Of a DNA stretch of 10,107 nucleotides, positions 1 through 6,807 are shown in pieces. Below the pieces are notes generated by a model. It was given only the letters and a program-made list of their open reading frames with translations. It made no database searches and had not been told where the DNA came from. The stretch is from an uncultured Campylobacter sp. (lineage in GTDB: Bacteria; Campylobacterota; Campylobacteria; Campylobacterales; Campylobacteraceae). A program made the position numbers and the translations under genes. Location of the stretch: NCBI GenBank assembly GCA_905373295.1, contig CAJPSJ010000055.1:1-10107 (forward strand), written 5' to 3'. Every line of letters starts with the position of its first letter. Within the stretch, counting starts at the first letter, position 1.

Positions 1-1
1 G

Positions 2-499
2 ATAGAGGGTAGCTCGGAGGAGCGAGCGATAGAGGCTTGGGACGAAGCGATGAACGCTTGTGTCAAATACGGACCATATCGCAGCGTGAGCTTTGCGGAT
101 GAGGCTATCAATCGCGCCGTAAATCACATAGTGGGCGGCTGGGATAAGATCAACAACTGCGGACTAGACGAGCTAGTGTGGGTCAAAAAAGAGTTCTTAA
201 GCGCATACAAAGCCTACGCGGGCAAAGAGCTAGCAAGGACGCGCCTAAGAGGAATAGCCGAGCTTTCGGGCTGCAAAAGCGAGGGGGTGCATCTCATAGG
301 CGAGAACAAAAACGTTTCACTGCTAGAAATGGCGGCGATAGAGAGCGGCGAGAAAGCTGTAGAGCAAATTTTTCAAGATAGAGAAACGGCGAAGCTCGAA
401 AACAAGAGCGCGCCGAAGCTCGAAAACAAACAAACGCCCGCAAACTCCGAGGGCTTTAGGAAGCTGCTTGAAAAAGAGAGGGTGAGGTCGGTATGCTAG
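2..499 (+). CDS. DUF6475-like phage protein, 5'-truncated by the window edge
   Basis: The reading frame is open from base 2, so the gene begins upstream; the first in-window ATG (50) is internal to the conserved region and is not the likely start. The visible pattern, from memory, matches DUF6475 proteins of temperate phages: an EERAIEAWDEA-like helix, then YGPYRSVSFADEAINRAV, an invariant-looking GGW, a charged WVKKEFLSAY segment, and a short region ending in HLIGE. Members tend to lie near replication or recombination genes, and their biochemical role is unknown. The C-terminal 40 or so residues are a lysine/glutamate-rich tail with an eight-residue repeat (KLENKSAP, KLENKQTP), probably disordered. 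The stop TAG overlaps the methylase start by 7 bp (ATGCTAG), implying coupled translation. The family call is from recognition only. Confidence 0.7.
   Translation: MEGSSEERAIEAWDEAMNACVKYGPYRSVSFADEAINRAVNHIVGGWDKINNCGLDELVWVKKEFLSAYKAYAGKELARTRLRGIAELSGCKSEGVHLIGENKNVSLLEMAAIESGEKAVEQIFQDRETAKLENKSAPKLENKQTPANSEGFRKLLEKERVRSVC
392..439 (+). repeat. Two-copy 24-bp in-frame tandem repeat
   Basis: A 15-base word at 391-405 recurs exactly at 415-429, giving two eight-residue units, KLENKSAP and KLENKQTP, in the tail of the DUF6475-like protein. Because the unit is a multiple of three, copy-number change would lengthen or shorten the tail without a frameshift. It is probably a recent local duplication in a disordered linker. 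Confidence 0.75.
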
Positions 500-1323
500 G
501 CTTTTTTGACTACTACACTTCCGCGCCTTTGCCTTTTCAAGGGCAGAAGCGTAATTTTGCAAAAAAATTTGCCGAGGTTTTGGGTGAATTCCCTGATGAC
601 GCGATCTATTTAGACCTTTTCGGCGGCAGCGGGCTATTATCTCATATCACAAAGCGCATTAAACCCGAAGCTCGCGTAATTTGGAATGATCACGACGATT
701 ATTACGGGCGGTTTTTGAAGTTTGATCAGACGAACGAGATTTTAGGGCGCTGCAATGAGTTTTTAAAGCTCTATCGTAGAGATGAAAAAATTTCACAGCC
801 GCATAGGGAGGAAATTTTAAAAATCATATCCGAATATGAAAACCCCGATTTTATTTCTCTATCCTCCCGCCTACTTTTTAGCGGGCAATATGCGCATTCT
901 TTCGCGGAGCTTAGCAAAAAGGCGCTTTTTTCGACCCTAAACGGCGCGTCTTTGTTTGCGAAAGCGGATGATTTTTTTGACGACATAGAGCGCACAAGCT
1001 GCGATTATAGCGAGCTTTACAAAGCACATAAAGAGGAAAATATCGTGCTAATATGCGACCCTCCCTATCTACAAACCGATCGAGGCGGCTACGTGATGAG
1101 CGGTAAGCCTTGGCGGATGAGGGAATTCTTGCGGCTTTATGAGATGCTACGGCATCCGTTTATATTTTTTAGCTCGGATAAAAGCGATTTCGGCACATTT
1201 TTTCAATTTGATACGAAGCGTGGAAGCGCAAACGAATTTGTCCGAAGCGCAAAGCACATAAGCCGCGACGCTCATATGGGCGGGCTCGGCAGATATAAGG
1301 ACGAAATGTATTGGAGCGCGTGA
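493..1323 (+). CDS. Phage DNA adenine N6-methyltransferase (Dam/D12 class)
   Basis: S-adenosylmethionine-dependent methylation of adenine N6 in DNA, acting in the cytoplasm on phage or host DNA. The motifs run in Dam/D12 order: PFQGQKRN near residues 14-21 (motif X), DLFGGSG at 41-47 (SAM-binding motif I) and the catalytic DPPY at 189-192 (motif IV). A target-recognition region probably lies between motifs I and IV. At 276 residues the length is normal for the family. No cognate restriction gene is adjacent, so it is best read as an orphan phage methylase, used for protection against host restriction or to mark DNA. GATC specificity is likely from the class but is not shown by the sequence. 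The ATG at 493 overlaps the upstream stop and a run of G-rich purines precedes it (GAGAGGGTGAGG). The TGA overlaps the next ATG (TGATG). Confidence 0.9.
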   Translation: MLGFFDYYTSAPLPFQGQKRNFAKKFAEVLGEFPDDAIYLDLFGGSGLLSHITKRIKPEARVIWNDHDDYYGRFLKFDQTNEILGRCNEFLKLYRRDEKISQPHREEILKIISEYENPDFISLSSRLLFSGQYAHSFAELSKKALFSTLNGASLFAKADDFFDDIERTSCDYSELYKAHKEENIVLICDPPYLQTDRGGYVMSGKPWRMREFLRLYEMLRHPFIFFSSDKSDFGTFFQFDTKRGSANEFVRSAKHISRDAHMGGLGRYKDEMYWSA

Positions 1324-1619
1324 TGAGACTATCCAAAGCGGAGTTTGAAAAATTTAAAAACTTTCTAGCCTATGAGCACCCGATATGTCAAATTTGCGCC
1401 AAAGCTCCGAGCGTCGAGCCGCATCACGTGAAATTCGGACGTTACGGAGCAGATAAAGACGATCGCAAACTGATCGCAGTATGTAGAGCCTGCCATCAGT
1501 GGTGCCACGCGCACAAACACGAAAGCATAGAAAAATACGAGAGGATCGCCGATGAGAATTGGGCGAGTTTCCAAATACAAAGCCAAAAAGACCGCCTACA
1601 AAGGCGCGATATACGATAG
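1323..1619 (+). CDS. Small Cys/His-rich HNH-like protein
   Basis: A 98-residue protein, probably a zinc-stabilised HNH-type nuclease or a structural relative. From the ATG at 1323 the layout is CxxC at 22-25, EPHHVKFG with a His pair at 34-35, an acidic DKDD stretch, then CRACH at 54-58 and a further Cys/His cluster (CHAHKH, 61-66). CxxC, then HH, then CxxCH is the beta-beta-alpha-metal arrangement. The central Asn of a classical HNH motif is not obvious: LIAVCRACH follows DDRK where DN is usual. The chosen ATG is in TGATG overlap with the methylase stop and has GGAG at 1313-1316; an alternative TTG at 1311 would add four residues but would put that GGAG inside the gene. HNH proteins near terminase genes often help cos-type packaging, but here three genes lie between it and terL, so a recombination role is equally possible. 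Confidence 0.7.
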   Translation: MRLSKAEFEKFKNFLAYEHPICQICAKAPSVEPHHVKFGRYGADKDDRKLIAVCRACHQWCHAHKHESIEKYERIADENWASFQIQSQKDRLQRRDIR

Positions 1620-1902
1620 CGCCAAAGAAGCAAAACGCGCGGCGGAGCTAGAGCTGCTACAAAGAGCGGGCAAGATCAGAAACCTTAGGCGGCAGGTGAA
1701 ATTTACCCTGCAGGAGGGGTTTTCGTATGAGGGGCGCAAAATACGCGCGATAGAGTATGTGGCGGATTTCGTCTATGAAGCGGACGGGCTCATCATTGAG
1801 GACGTCAAGGGCTACCGCACGCCCGAATACAAAATCAAAGTCAAGATGCTGAAAAGGCTGATCGCAAACGGCGAGATAGACGGGAAATTTAAGGAGAGTT
1901 GA
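1552..1902 (+). CDS. DUF1064 protein, probable PD-(D/E)XK nuclease fold
   Basis: This 116-residue protein matches the DUF1064 phage family in layout: a basic N-terminus (KYKAKKTAYKG), YDSAKEAKRAAELELL, a KIRNLRRQVKF turn, YVADFVY, and IIEDVKGY. Placed on a PD-(D/E)XK template, Glu26, Asp72, Asp84 and Lys86 occupy the usual E...D...(D/E)xK positions, similar to T7 endonuclease I or TnsA-like nucleases. DUF1064 has no firmly established activity; a structure-selective or junction-resolving nuclease is an inference. The ATG at 1552 has a clear GAGAGGA site at 1539-1545 and lies 68 bp inside the HNH-like gene, an unusually long overlap, but the conserved domain begins right after it, so the start is well supported. 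The stop is in TGATG overlap with the next gene. Confidence 0.8.
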   Translation: MRIGRVSKYKAKKTAYKGAIYDSAKEAKRAAELELLQRAGKIRNLRRQVKFTLQEGFSYEGRKIRAIEYVADFVYEADGLIIEDVKGYRTPEYKIKVKMLKRLIANGEIDGKFKES

Positions 1903-2258
1903 TGCAGTATGACATCGACCGGTTTTATGAAATTTCGGCATTTTTCAATGACGACTTGGGAGTGATGGCAAATGTAATAGCTATTCGCCAAAACGCCGAT
2001 GCCAAGAAAATTTATAAAGATTTGATATTCGGCAGATATAAAACAGACTTTATTAAAACGCTGCAAAATGTCAAGTCGGAACTCTTGCAAAGCCCTATGA
2101 AACCATATGCCGAAGCCATAAAAGCTATAATGGGGGGCGATGAAATTTTTAGCCGCGACGATATGACAAACGCCGAAAAATACTCGGTTTTTGAAAGGCA
2201 ATATAAGGCACACAAAAAAGCCAAATGTAATTATGGCTTGTTTGAAGGACTGATTTAA
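1902..2258 (+). CDS. Hypothetical phage protein, 118 residues
   Basis: I do not recognise this family. It is a soluble-looking, mostly helical protein with no signal peptide or membrane segment, opening MQYDIDRFYEI and ending KCNYGLFEGLI. The ATG at 1902 (TGATG overlap) has AAGGAGAG at 1891-1898 just upstream; a TTG at 1899 is in frame but less likely. The stop overlaps the next start as TAATG. Its place immediately before the small terminase suggests a packaging or late-regulation accessory role, but nothing in the sequence proves it. By eye the gene is more AT-rich, with fewer GCG/CGC codons than its neighbours, which could indicate separate acquisition. Tight coupling on both sides supports a real gene. 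Confidence 0.75.
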   Translation: MQYDIDRFYEISAFFNDDLGVMANVIAIRQNADAKKIYKDLIFGRYKTDFIKTLQNVKSELLQSPMKPYAEAIKAIMGGDEIFSRDDMTNAEKYSVFERQYKAHKKAKCNYGLFEGLI

Positions 2259-2719
2259 TGGCATACGGTATAGAGAAATGGGAGCGAGCTAGGGCGTATT
2301 TCGAGAGCGGGCAATATACGCTGGCGCAGATAAACCAAAAGACAGGCATCAGCATAAGTAAAATAAGCGAAAAGGCAAAAAGGGAAAAATGGGAAAAAGG
2401 CAAAAATGCCGATTATATCGCGGCTAAGACGACAATTGCAGAAAAAAAAGGGAAAGAAAGGGAAAATGTTATCTCTGTTTTAGACGAAATAGCCGACGAA
2501 AAAACAAAACACCTACTTTATTTTCAAAATTCCGCCATTAAAAATCAGCAAAAAGCAAACGAGCTACTAGAAAGCACGGATAGCCTAGCCGATCTTGACG
2601 CGCACAGCAGGATAACGGCGCGCAATAAAGAGACCGTGCTAGGTAAAGAGCCCGCCACACAGATCACCAACGCGCAGCAGACGCAAATTCAACAGATCGT
2701 GATACAAAAAGATGAGTAA
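2258..2719 (+). CDS. Probable terminase small subunit (TerS)
   Basis: The small terminase binds phage DNA at the packaging site and recruits the large subunit. Residues about 18-46 (QYTLAQINQKTGISISKISE and the following KREKW) form a helix-turn-helix-like unit of the type found at the N-terminus of many TerS proteins and bacterial transposition-related DNA-binders. The middle (about 60-130) looks like long charged helices suited to oligomerisation, and the C-terminus is Gln/Thr-rich (NAQQTQIQQIVIQ), the kind of tail expected to contact TerL. The 153-residue length is normal. It starts in TAATG overlap with the preceding gene, and its last 8 bp overlap terL. Position plus HTH supports the call, but TerS sequences diverge strongly, so a generic HTH protein cannot be excluded. 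Confidence 0.75.
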   Translation: MAYGIEKWERARAYFESGQYTLAQINQKTGISISKISEKAKREKWEKGKNADYIAAKTTIAEKKGKERENVISVLDEIADEKTKHLLYFQNSAIKNQQKANELLESTDSLADLDAHSRITARNKETVLGKEPATQITNAQQTQIQQIVIQKDE

Positions 2720-3971
2720 ACTAGAGGTCAAACTACTACCGCACCAATACGAGCTACTAGCCGACACGAGCACAAAGATCATCGGCTTAGTCAGCGGCTA
2801 CGGCGCGGGCAAGACCTACGCTGCGGTTAGAAAGGCACTACAGCTAGCATTTTTAAATCCCGGTTGTATGGGCGTAATAACCGAGCCTACGTATCCGCTT
2901 CTGCGAGATATACTATTCGGCGATCTTGAAAATGCGCTAATCGAATGGGGCGTGCCGTATAAATTTAATCGCACGGACGCAATATTCACGCTTGACATCA
3001 ACGGCGCCAAGACGCCTATTTTATGCCGCAGTATGGAAAACTGGGAGCGCCTTGTAGGCATAAACGCCGCGTGGATAATATGCGACGAGTTTGACACGTC
3101 AAAGACGGAGATCGCGCTAAAAGCTTATGAGAAACTACTAGGGCGTTTAAGAGCGGGCAATACTAGGCAATTTATCATCACCACGACGCCCGAGGGCTTT
3201 CGCGCCACATATCAAATTTTCGTAGAAAAGGGCGGCGAGGCAAAGCGCCTAATTCGCGCCAAAACCACCGATAATAAATATCTGCCGCCCGATTTTATCG
3301 ACACGCTAAAAGAGCAATACCCGGAGAATTTACTTAAGGCATATTTAGAGGGTGAATTCGTAAATTTAGCTAGCGGTAGTGTGTATAGCTATTTTAGCCG
3401 CGATACACACGCGAACGCGGAGACTATCAAAGAGGGTGAAACGCTGCATATCGGCGCGGATTTCAACGTGGGAGGCTGCATAAACATAGTCTGCGTTGAG
3501 CGCACAGATGAAAACGGCGCGATAACCACGCACGCCGTAGAGGAGCTAATCAGCTACGACACTTACGCTATGGCGCAGAGCCTGCGCGAGCGCTACAAAG
3601 GGCATAAAATCATCATCTATCCCGATGCTAGCGGACAGAATAGAAAAACCAGCGCGAGCGAAACCGACGTGCAAATTTTAAGAGGCGCGGGATTTTTGGT
3701 ATTCGTCAATCACTCAAATCCGAGCATTAAAGATCGCGTAAATTGCGTGAATAATCTATTCGACAAACGGCGGCTATTTGTAAATACCGCTAAGTGCCCG
3801 AACCTAACAAAGGCGCTAGAGCAGCAGGCGTGGGATAGCAAAACGGGGCTACCCGAAAAAAGCGACGCCCACCCGGCAAACGATGACTACAATGACAGCC
3901 TAGGCTATTTGATCGCATATAAATATCCTATCGCGCCTAGAAGCTATGAAATCAAGGTCGTGGGCATTTGA
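2712..3971 (+). CDS. terL: Terminase large subunit, ATPase and nuclease (TerL)
   Basis: This is the motor that pumps phage DNA through the portal and cuts the concatemer. The N-terminal ATPase shows Walker A SGYGAGKT (28-35), Walker B WIICDE (121-126, with catalytic Glu126) and a coupling motif IITTTPEG (155-162). The C-terminal RNase H-like nuclease shows IGADFNVGG with Asp250, IIIYPDASG with Asp305, and DDYNDSLGYL with acidic residues 391, 392 and 395, giving the usual metal-binding acidic set. At 419 residues it is full length for a compact TerL. The ATG overlaps the end of the small-subunit gene by 8 bp and no strong Shine-Dalgarno site is visible, which suggests re-initiation. The stop is in TGATG overlap with a 13-codon mini-ORF leading to the portal gene. 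All key residues are present, so packaging should be functional. Confidence 0.95.
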   Translation: MSKLEVKLLPHQYELLADTSTKIIGLVSGYGAGKTYAAVRKALQLAFLNPGCMGVITEPTYPLLRDILFGDLENALIEWGVPYKFNRTDAIFTLDINGAKTPILCRSMENWERLVGINAAWIICDEFDTSKTEIALKAYEKLLGRLRAGNTRQFIITTTPEGFRATYQIFVEKGGEAKRLIRAKTTDNKYLPPDFIDTLKEQYPENLLKAYLEGEFVNLASGSVYSYFSRDTHANAETIKEGETLHIGADFNVGGCINIVCVERTDENGAITTHAVEELISYDTYAMAQSLRERYKGHKIIIYPDASGQNRKTSASETDVQILRGAGFLVFVNHSNPSIKDRVNCVNNLFDKRRLFVNTAKCPNLTKALEQQAWDSKTGLPEKSDAHPANDDYNDSLGYLIAYKYPIAPRSYEIKVVGI

Positions 3972-4012
3972 TGCTAAAATTTGAAAAAATGAAAGGCGTA
4001 AAATGGGAGTAA
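3971..4012 (+). other. 13-codon mini-ORF bridging terL and portal
   Basis: An ATG in TGATG overlap with the terL stop opens the 13-residue frame MLKFEKMKGVKWE, whose TAA at 4010-4012 lies 7 bases past the portal ATG at 4003. Ribosomes finishing terL could re-initiate here and be delivered to the portal start, filling the only break in an otherwise overlapping gene chain. No product function is proposed, and the frame could be chance. Confidence 0.3.
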
Positions 4013-5394
4013 ACTCAATTCATCCGCAATATTCTAAGAATAAAGACAAGTGGCAGACGATGCGCGACGCGCTAAGCGCAGAGGTAGCAAAAGAAAAATA
4101 CGTGCCAAAGCTTAGTGATCAGGACACGGCAGAGTATCAAGCGTATGTTGGCCGCGCGGAGTTTTACAACGCAACGGCAAGAACCAAGACTGCGTTAGTA
4201 GGATTGCTTTTCGCCAAGTCGCCTAAAGTGGAGCTGCCCGAGGCGCTAAAGAGCATCGGCGAGAATATCAGCCTAGATGACGATAGCTTAGAGGCTTTAG
4301 CAAAAAACATCGCCGATGAGTGCCTAAGCGTGGGGCGCTGCGGGGTGCTCGTGGATCTGCCGAGCGTCGAGAAGTCCGAATATTCTAGGCTTGAAGCAGA
4401 GAGGCTAAATTTAAGGGCTTATGCCACGCTCTATAAGGCTGAAAACATCATCAACTGGAAAACCACCAAAATAAACGGATCAAACGTCACGTCTTTGGTC
4501 GTGCTAATGGAAAGCTACGAGGAACCTACGGCGGACGAATTCGTGTATCTGGCAAAGACTCGTTACCGCGTACTTGATCTAAAAGATGGCTACTATAGGC
4601 AGAGGGTTTTTGAGGAGACAAACGGAACAGCCGAGCCGGTGAGTGAAATTTATCCAAGCGCGAACGGGAAACGGCTGCCTTATATCCCCTTTACGTTTTT
4701 TAACGTAAATGATCTAAAGACGGACATCGACAAGCCGCCCTTGCTTGATTTGGCAAGGATCAACATCAGTCATTTTAGAAGCGAGGTCGATTTAGAGCAC
4801 GGCACGCATTTTACGGCGCTACCTACGCCATACGTCACGGGCTATCAAGGGGATGATAGTAAGCTCAAAATAGGCTCGACGGTCGTGTGGGCGATAAACA
4901 ATTCCGATGCAAAAGTGGGCTTTTTGGAATTTAGTGGCGCGGGGCTGTCTACGCTTGAAAATCGTATCGCGGTCAAAGAAAAAAGGATGTCGATTTTAGG
5001 CGCGCGCCTACTGCTAGACGAGAAAAAGACCGCTGAGGCTACCGAAACCCTGCAAATGAGAAAGAGCGGCGAAAACGCGGTATTAACGACTATCGCTACT
5101 ACGATTAGCGAGGGGATAGTCTCATTCCTAAAAGACATCGCATTTTTTGAAAACATCGCGGGCGAAAATTTAATCTATGATATAAACACCGATTATAATT
5201 TAACTATGGTCGACCCACAAATTATCGCGCAGATTATCGCGGGCATCCAAAGCGCGCTTATTCCTAACGAGGTGCTATATGACGTGCTTTTAAAGGGCGA
5301 GCTAATGCCTGAAAATATCCGAAGCTACGAGGAATATCAAGCGCAAATAGATAGCGCCAAACCTGCGCTAAGTCCTGCCGATGAAGAGCTTTAA
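4003..5394 (+). CDS. DUF4055-type phage portal protein
   Basis: Portal proteins form the dodecameric ring at one capsid vertex through which DNA enters and leaves and to which the terminase docks. The DUF4055 signature is visible: an N-terminal helix in which every residue from a tryptophan is charged or small (KWQTMRDALSAEVAKEKYVP), then FYNATARTKTALVGLLFAKSP at about 54-74, and GRCGVLVDLP at 111-120. A later LPYIPFTFFN motif and a C-terminal region with MVDPQIIAQIIAG follow. The length of 463 residues is typical. The ATG at 4003 is preceded by AAAGG at 3992-3996. It sits directly after terL, as portals normally do, and its last 14 bp overlap the minor head gene. Portal function for DUF4055 rests on family context rather than on anything seen only here. 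Confidence 0.88.
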   Translation: MGVNSIHPQYSKNKDKWQTMRDALSAEVAKEKYVPKLSDQDTAEYQAYVGRAEFYNATARTKTALVGLLFAKSPKVELPEALKSIGENISLDDDSLEALAKNIADECLSVGRCGVLVDLPSVEKSEYSRLEAERLNLRAYATLYKAENIINWKTTKINGSNVTSLVVLMESYEEPTADEFVYLAKTRYRVLDLKDGYYRQRVFEETNGTAEPVSEIYPSANGKRLPYIPFTFFNVNDLKTDIDKPPLLDLARINISHFRSEVDLEHGTHFTALPTPYVTGYQGDDSKLKIGSTVVWAINNSDAKVGFLEFSGAGLSTLENRIAVKEKRMSILGARLLLDEKKTAEATETLQMRKSGENAVLTTIATTISEGIVSFLKDIAFFENIAGENLIYDINTDYNLTMVDPQIIAQIIAGIQSALIPNEVLYDVLLKGELMPENIRSYEEYQAQIDSAKPALSPADEEL

Positions 5395-6721
5395 CGATCT
5401 AATCGCCGAGCTAGAAGTAGCGCGCTCTCTTTTACACGAGCGGATAAAAAACGGACTAAATAGAAAAGTAGCTAAATTTTATGATGAGATGATCGCCGAC
5501 CTGCAAGCTCAAATTTTAAGAAAGAAAAACATCACGAGGAATTTGGCTAAGACGATTGAGGATTTAAAAGCCGCACTATCTATTCCCGATTTCGGCGATG
5601 AGTTTAGGGCTATCGCGCAAGATGAGCTAAAACATCTACGCAAATATAACAAACTGGCGGGCTTTGTGCTGTTTTCGCACGTCTTGCCGCAAAGTGCGGT
5701 AGATAGTCTAATAAACACTACGCTTCTTGAGGGCGCGACCGTAAATGCTTGGAATAGAGGGCTAAATATCGACCAAAAGGCTAGGCTGGAGCGAGAGATA
5801 AGGCTCGGTGTAAGCTTGGGCGAAACAAACGAGCTGCTAGCCGCGCGAGTAGCAAGAGCGCTAGGTAAGAGCAAGCGCGATGCCGCCAGCATTGCCGTAA
5901 CAGCAGCAGGCGCGATAGTATCGGCGGTAAGGCAAAAATTTTTTGAAGCAAATGCAGACGTCATCAAAGCCTACAAATATCAAGCGACGCTGGATACTAG
6001 AACAAGCGCGCTTTGTAGAGCTTACGACGGGCTGATGTGGGATACGAATTACGAGCCGATAGGACACTCATATCCGTTTAGGCAGCCGCGCATAAATACG
6101 CACTTCAACTGCCGCAGCACGATAATCCCCGTGATAAAAGGCGCGGACGAGCTAAAAAAAGTGCCGCCCGCGACGCGCTCATCTATGAACGGCTACGTGC
6201 CGCAGGATATAAACTTTAACGATTGGCTGAAAACTCAAAGCCCCGAGGTGATAGAAAAGACGCTAGGCAAAGGACGCGCCGAGCTATTTTTGCAAGGCAA
6301 AATCACAATGCGCGATCTTATCACGCAGCAGGGGCGGGAGCTAAATTTAACGCAACTTAAAAAATACCGAAATTTAAATGAATATAGCGACATAAAAACA
6401 TTTAGCCGCAGGATCACCAAAGAATTTAAGGAAAGCCTAGGTCTAAAGACCGATAGAATTTTTGGCAGCGAAGCGTATCTATACTCACGCCACAAGGATA
6501 TGTTTAAGGAGCGCGCCGATATATCGCAAACGATAGACGAGATACTAAAAGGATACGATTTCAAAAAAGAAGCGACTAAAAAAGGCGGCGTGATAATAGG
6601 CAAAGCCATAAGCGATAAAAAGATGATAGATGTCGGTATAAATTTAGCCGATGGCGTAGTTTTTCACGTAAATAAAAAGAAATGGGATAAAACTATGAAA
6701 GAGTCAAAGAGCAAGCGGTAG
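5381..6721 (+). CDS. Minor head protein (SPP1 gp7/Mu gpF type) with C-terminal extension
   Basis: Proteins of this class enter the procapsid with the portal and help head assembly or DNA ejection. The N-terminal 190 residues are largely helical. The Phage_Mu_F core is at about 198-251: YQATLDTRTSALCRAYDG, then PFRQPRINTHFNCRS, the RT..C..DG and H.NCRS hallmarks with Cys212, His241 and Cys244. Beyond the core, a DLITQQG-containing linker (about 310-330) leads to an extension of roughly 100 residues with SRHKDMF, a helix ISQTIDEILKGY, then strand-like GGVIIGKAI, KKMIDVGINL and GVVFHV. That helix-then-strands order resembles the BECR-fold (barnase/EndoU/colicin/RelE) nuclease tails described on phage head proteins, which is an inference. 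The gene overlaps the portal by 14 bp; its stop TAG lies in a hairpin arm, and a candidate RNA is antisense to its last codons. Confidence 0.85.
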   Translation: MKSFNDLIAELEVARSLLHERIKNGLNRKVAKFYDEMIADLQAQILRKKNITRNLAKTIEDLKAALSIPDFGDEFRAIAQDELKHLRKYNKLAGFVLFSHVLPQSAVDSLINTTLLEGATVNAWNRGLNIDQKARLEREIRLGVSLGETNELLAARVARALGKSKRDAASIAVTAAGAIVSAVRQKFFEANADVIKAYKYQATLDTRTSALCRAYDGLMWDTNYEPIGHSYPFRQPRINTHFNCRSTIIPVIKGADELKKVPPATRSSMNGYVPQDINFNDWLKTQSPEVIEKTLGKGRAELFLQGKITMRDLITQQGRELNLTQLKKYRNLNEYSDIKTFSRRITKEFKESLGLKTDRIFGSEAYLYSRHKDMFKERADISQTIDEILKGYDFKKEATKKGGVIIGKAISDKKMIDVGINLADGVVFHVNKKKWDKTMKESKSKR

Positions 6722-6802
6722 AGCCACCTTCCTCTACACAGGAAAAATCCCGGGCAGGCTATGCTGGGTCGTTATTTTTTGACCGTTCGCTCGCTCTTTG
6801 TG
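6705..6802 (-). ncRNA. Candidate structured small RNA, about 97 nt, antisense to the end of the minor head gene
   Basis: Bases 6705-6717 (CAAAGAGCAAGCG) pair with 6788-6800 (CGCTCGCTCTTTG) in 12 of 13 positions, closing a region that holds further inverted repeats: 6718-6723 with 6732-6737 (GTAGAG/CTCTAC, perfect), 6741-6743 with 6748-6750, 6755-6757 with 6764-6766, and 6767-6770 with 6781-6784 (GGTC/GACC). An extended -10 (TGGTATAAT) on the - strand ends at 6808, so transcription would begin around 6801-6802, exactly at the outer arm of the closing stem. That fit is the best reason to favour the - strand. No U-rich terminator immediately follows the 6705 end (ACTCTTTCATAGTTTTA is only loosely T-rich), and I recognise no known RNA family: SRP, 6S, RNase P, tmRNA and tRNA hallmarks are all absent. 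Confidence 0.35.
6718..6737. repeat. Perfect 6-bp inverted repeat spanning the minor head stop codon
   Basis: GTAGAG (6718-6723) and CTCTAC (6732-6737) flank an 8-base loop. The TAG stop of the minor head gene (6719-6721) is inside the left arm. On the + strand the loop reads CCACCTTC, which resembles the anti-Shine-Dalgarno end of 16S rRNA; on the - strand it is GAAGGTGG, which resembles a Shine-Dalgarno site. It has no adjacent T run, so it is not a classical terminator. Confidence 0.6.
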
Positions 6803-6807
6803 TTTTC

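Noticed and set aside
2126..2131. A TATAAT inside the 118-residue gene, considered as an internal promoter for the terminase genes.
   Set aside because: It lies well inside a coding region of a tightly coupled operon, with no supporting upstream A/T periodicity; chance is likelier in AT-rich DNA.
2132..2137. A run of six G, considered as a Campylobacter phase-variable tract.
   Set aside because: Variable tracts in this group are usually eight or more G; six is too short and the gene reads through normally.
2442..2449. A run of eight A in the small terminase gene, considered as a slippage or programmed frameshift site.
   Set aside because: The -1 frame ends about ten codons later, giving no fusion product, and no downstream structure stands out.
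6705..6800. Consideration of the nested repeats as SRP RNA, 6S RNA, RNase P RNA or a tRNA.
   Set aside because: The conserved cores (SRP GGAAGG tip with its flanks, 6S bubble, RNase P GAGGAAAGTCC, tRNA T-loop and CCA end) are not present on either strand.
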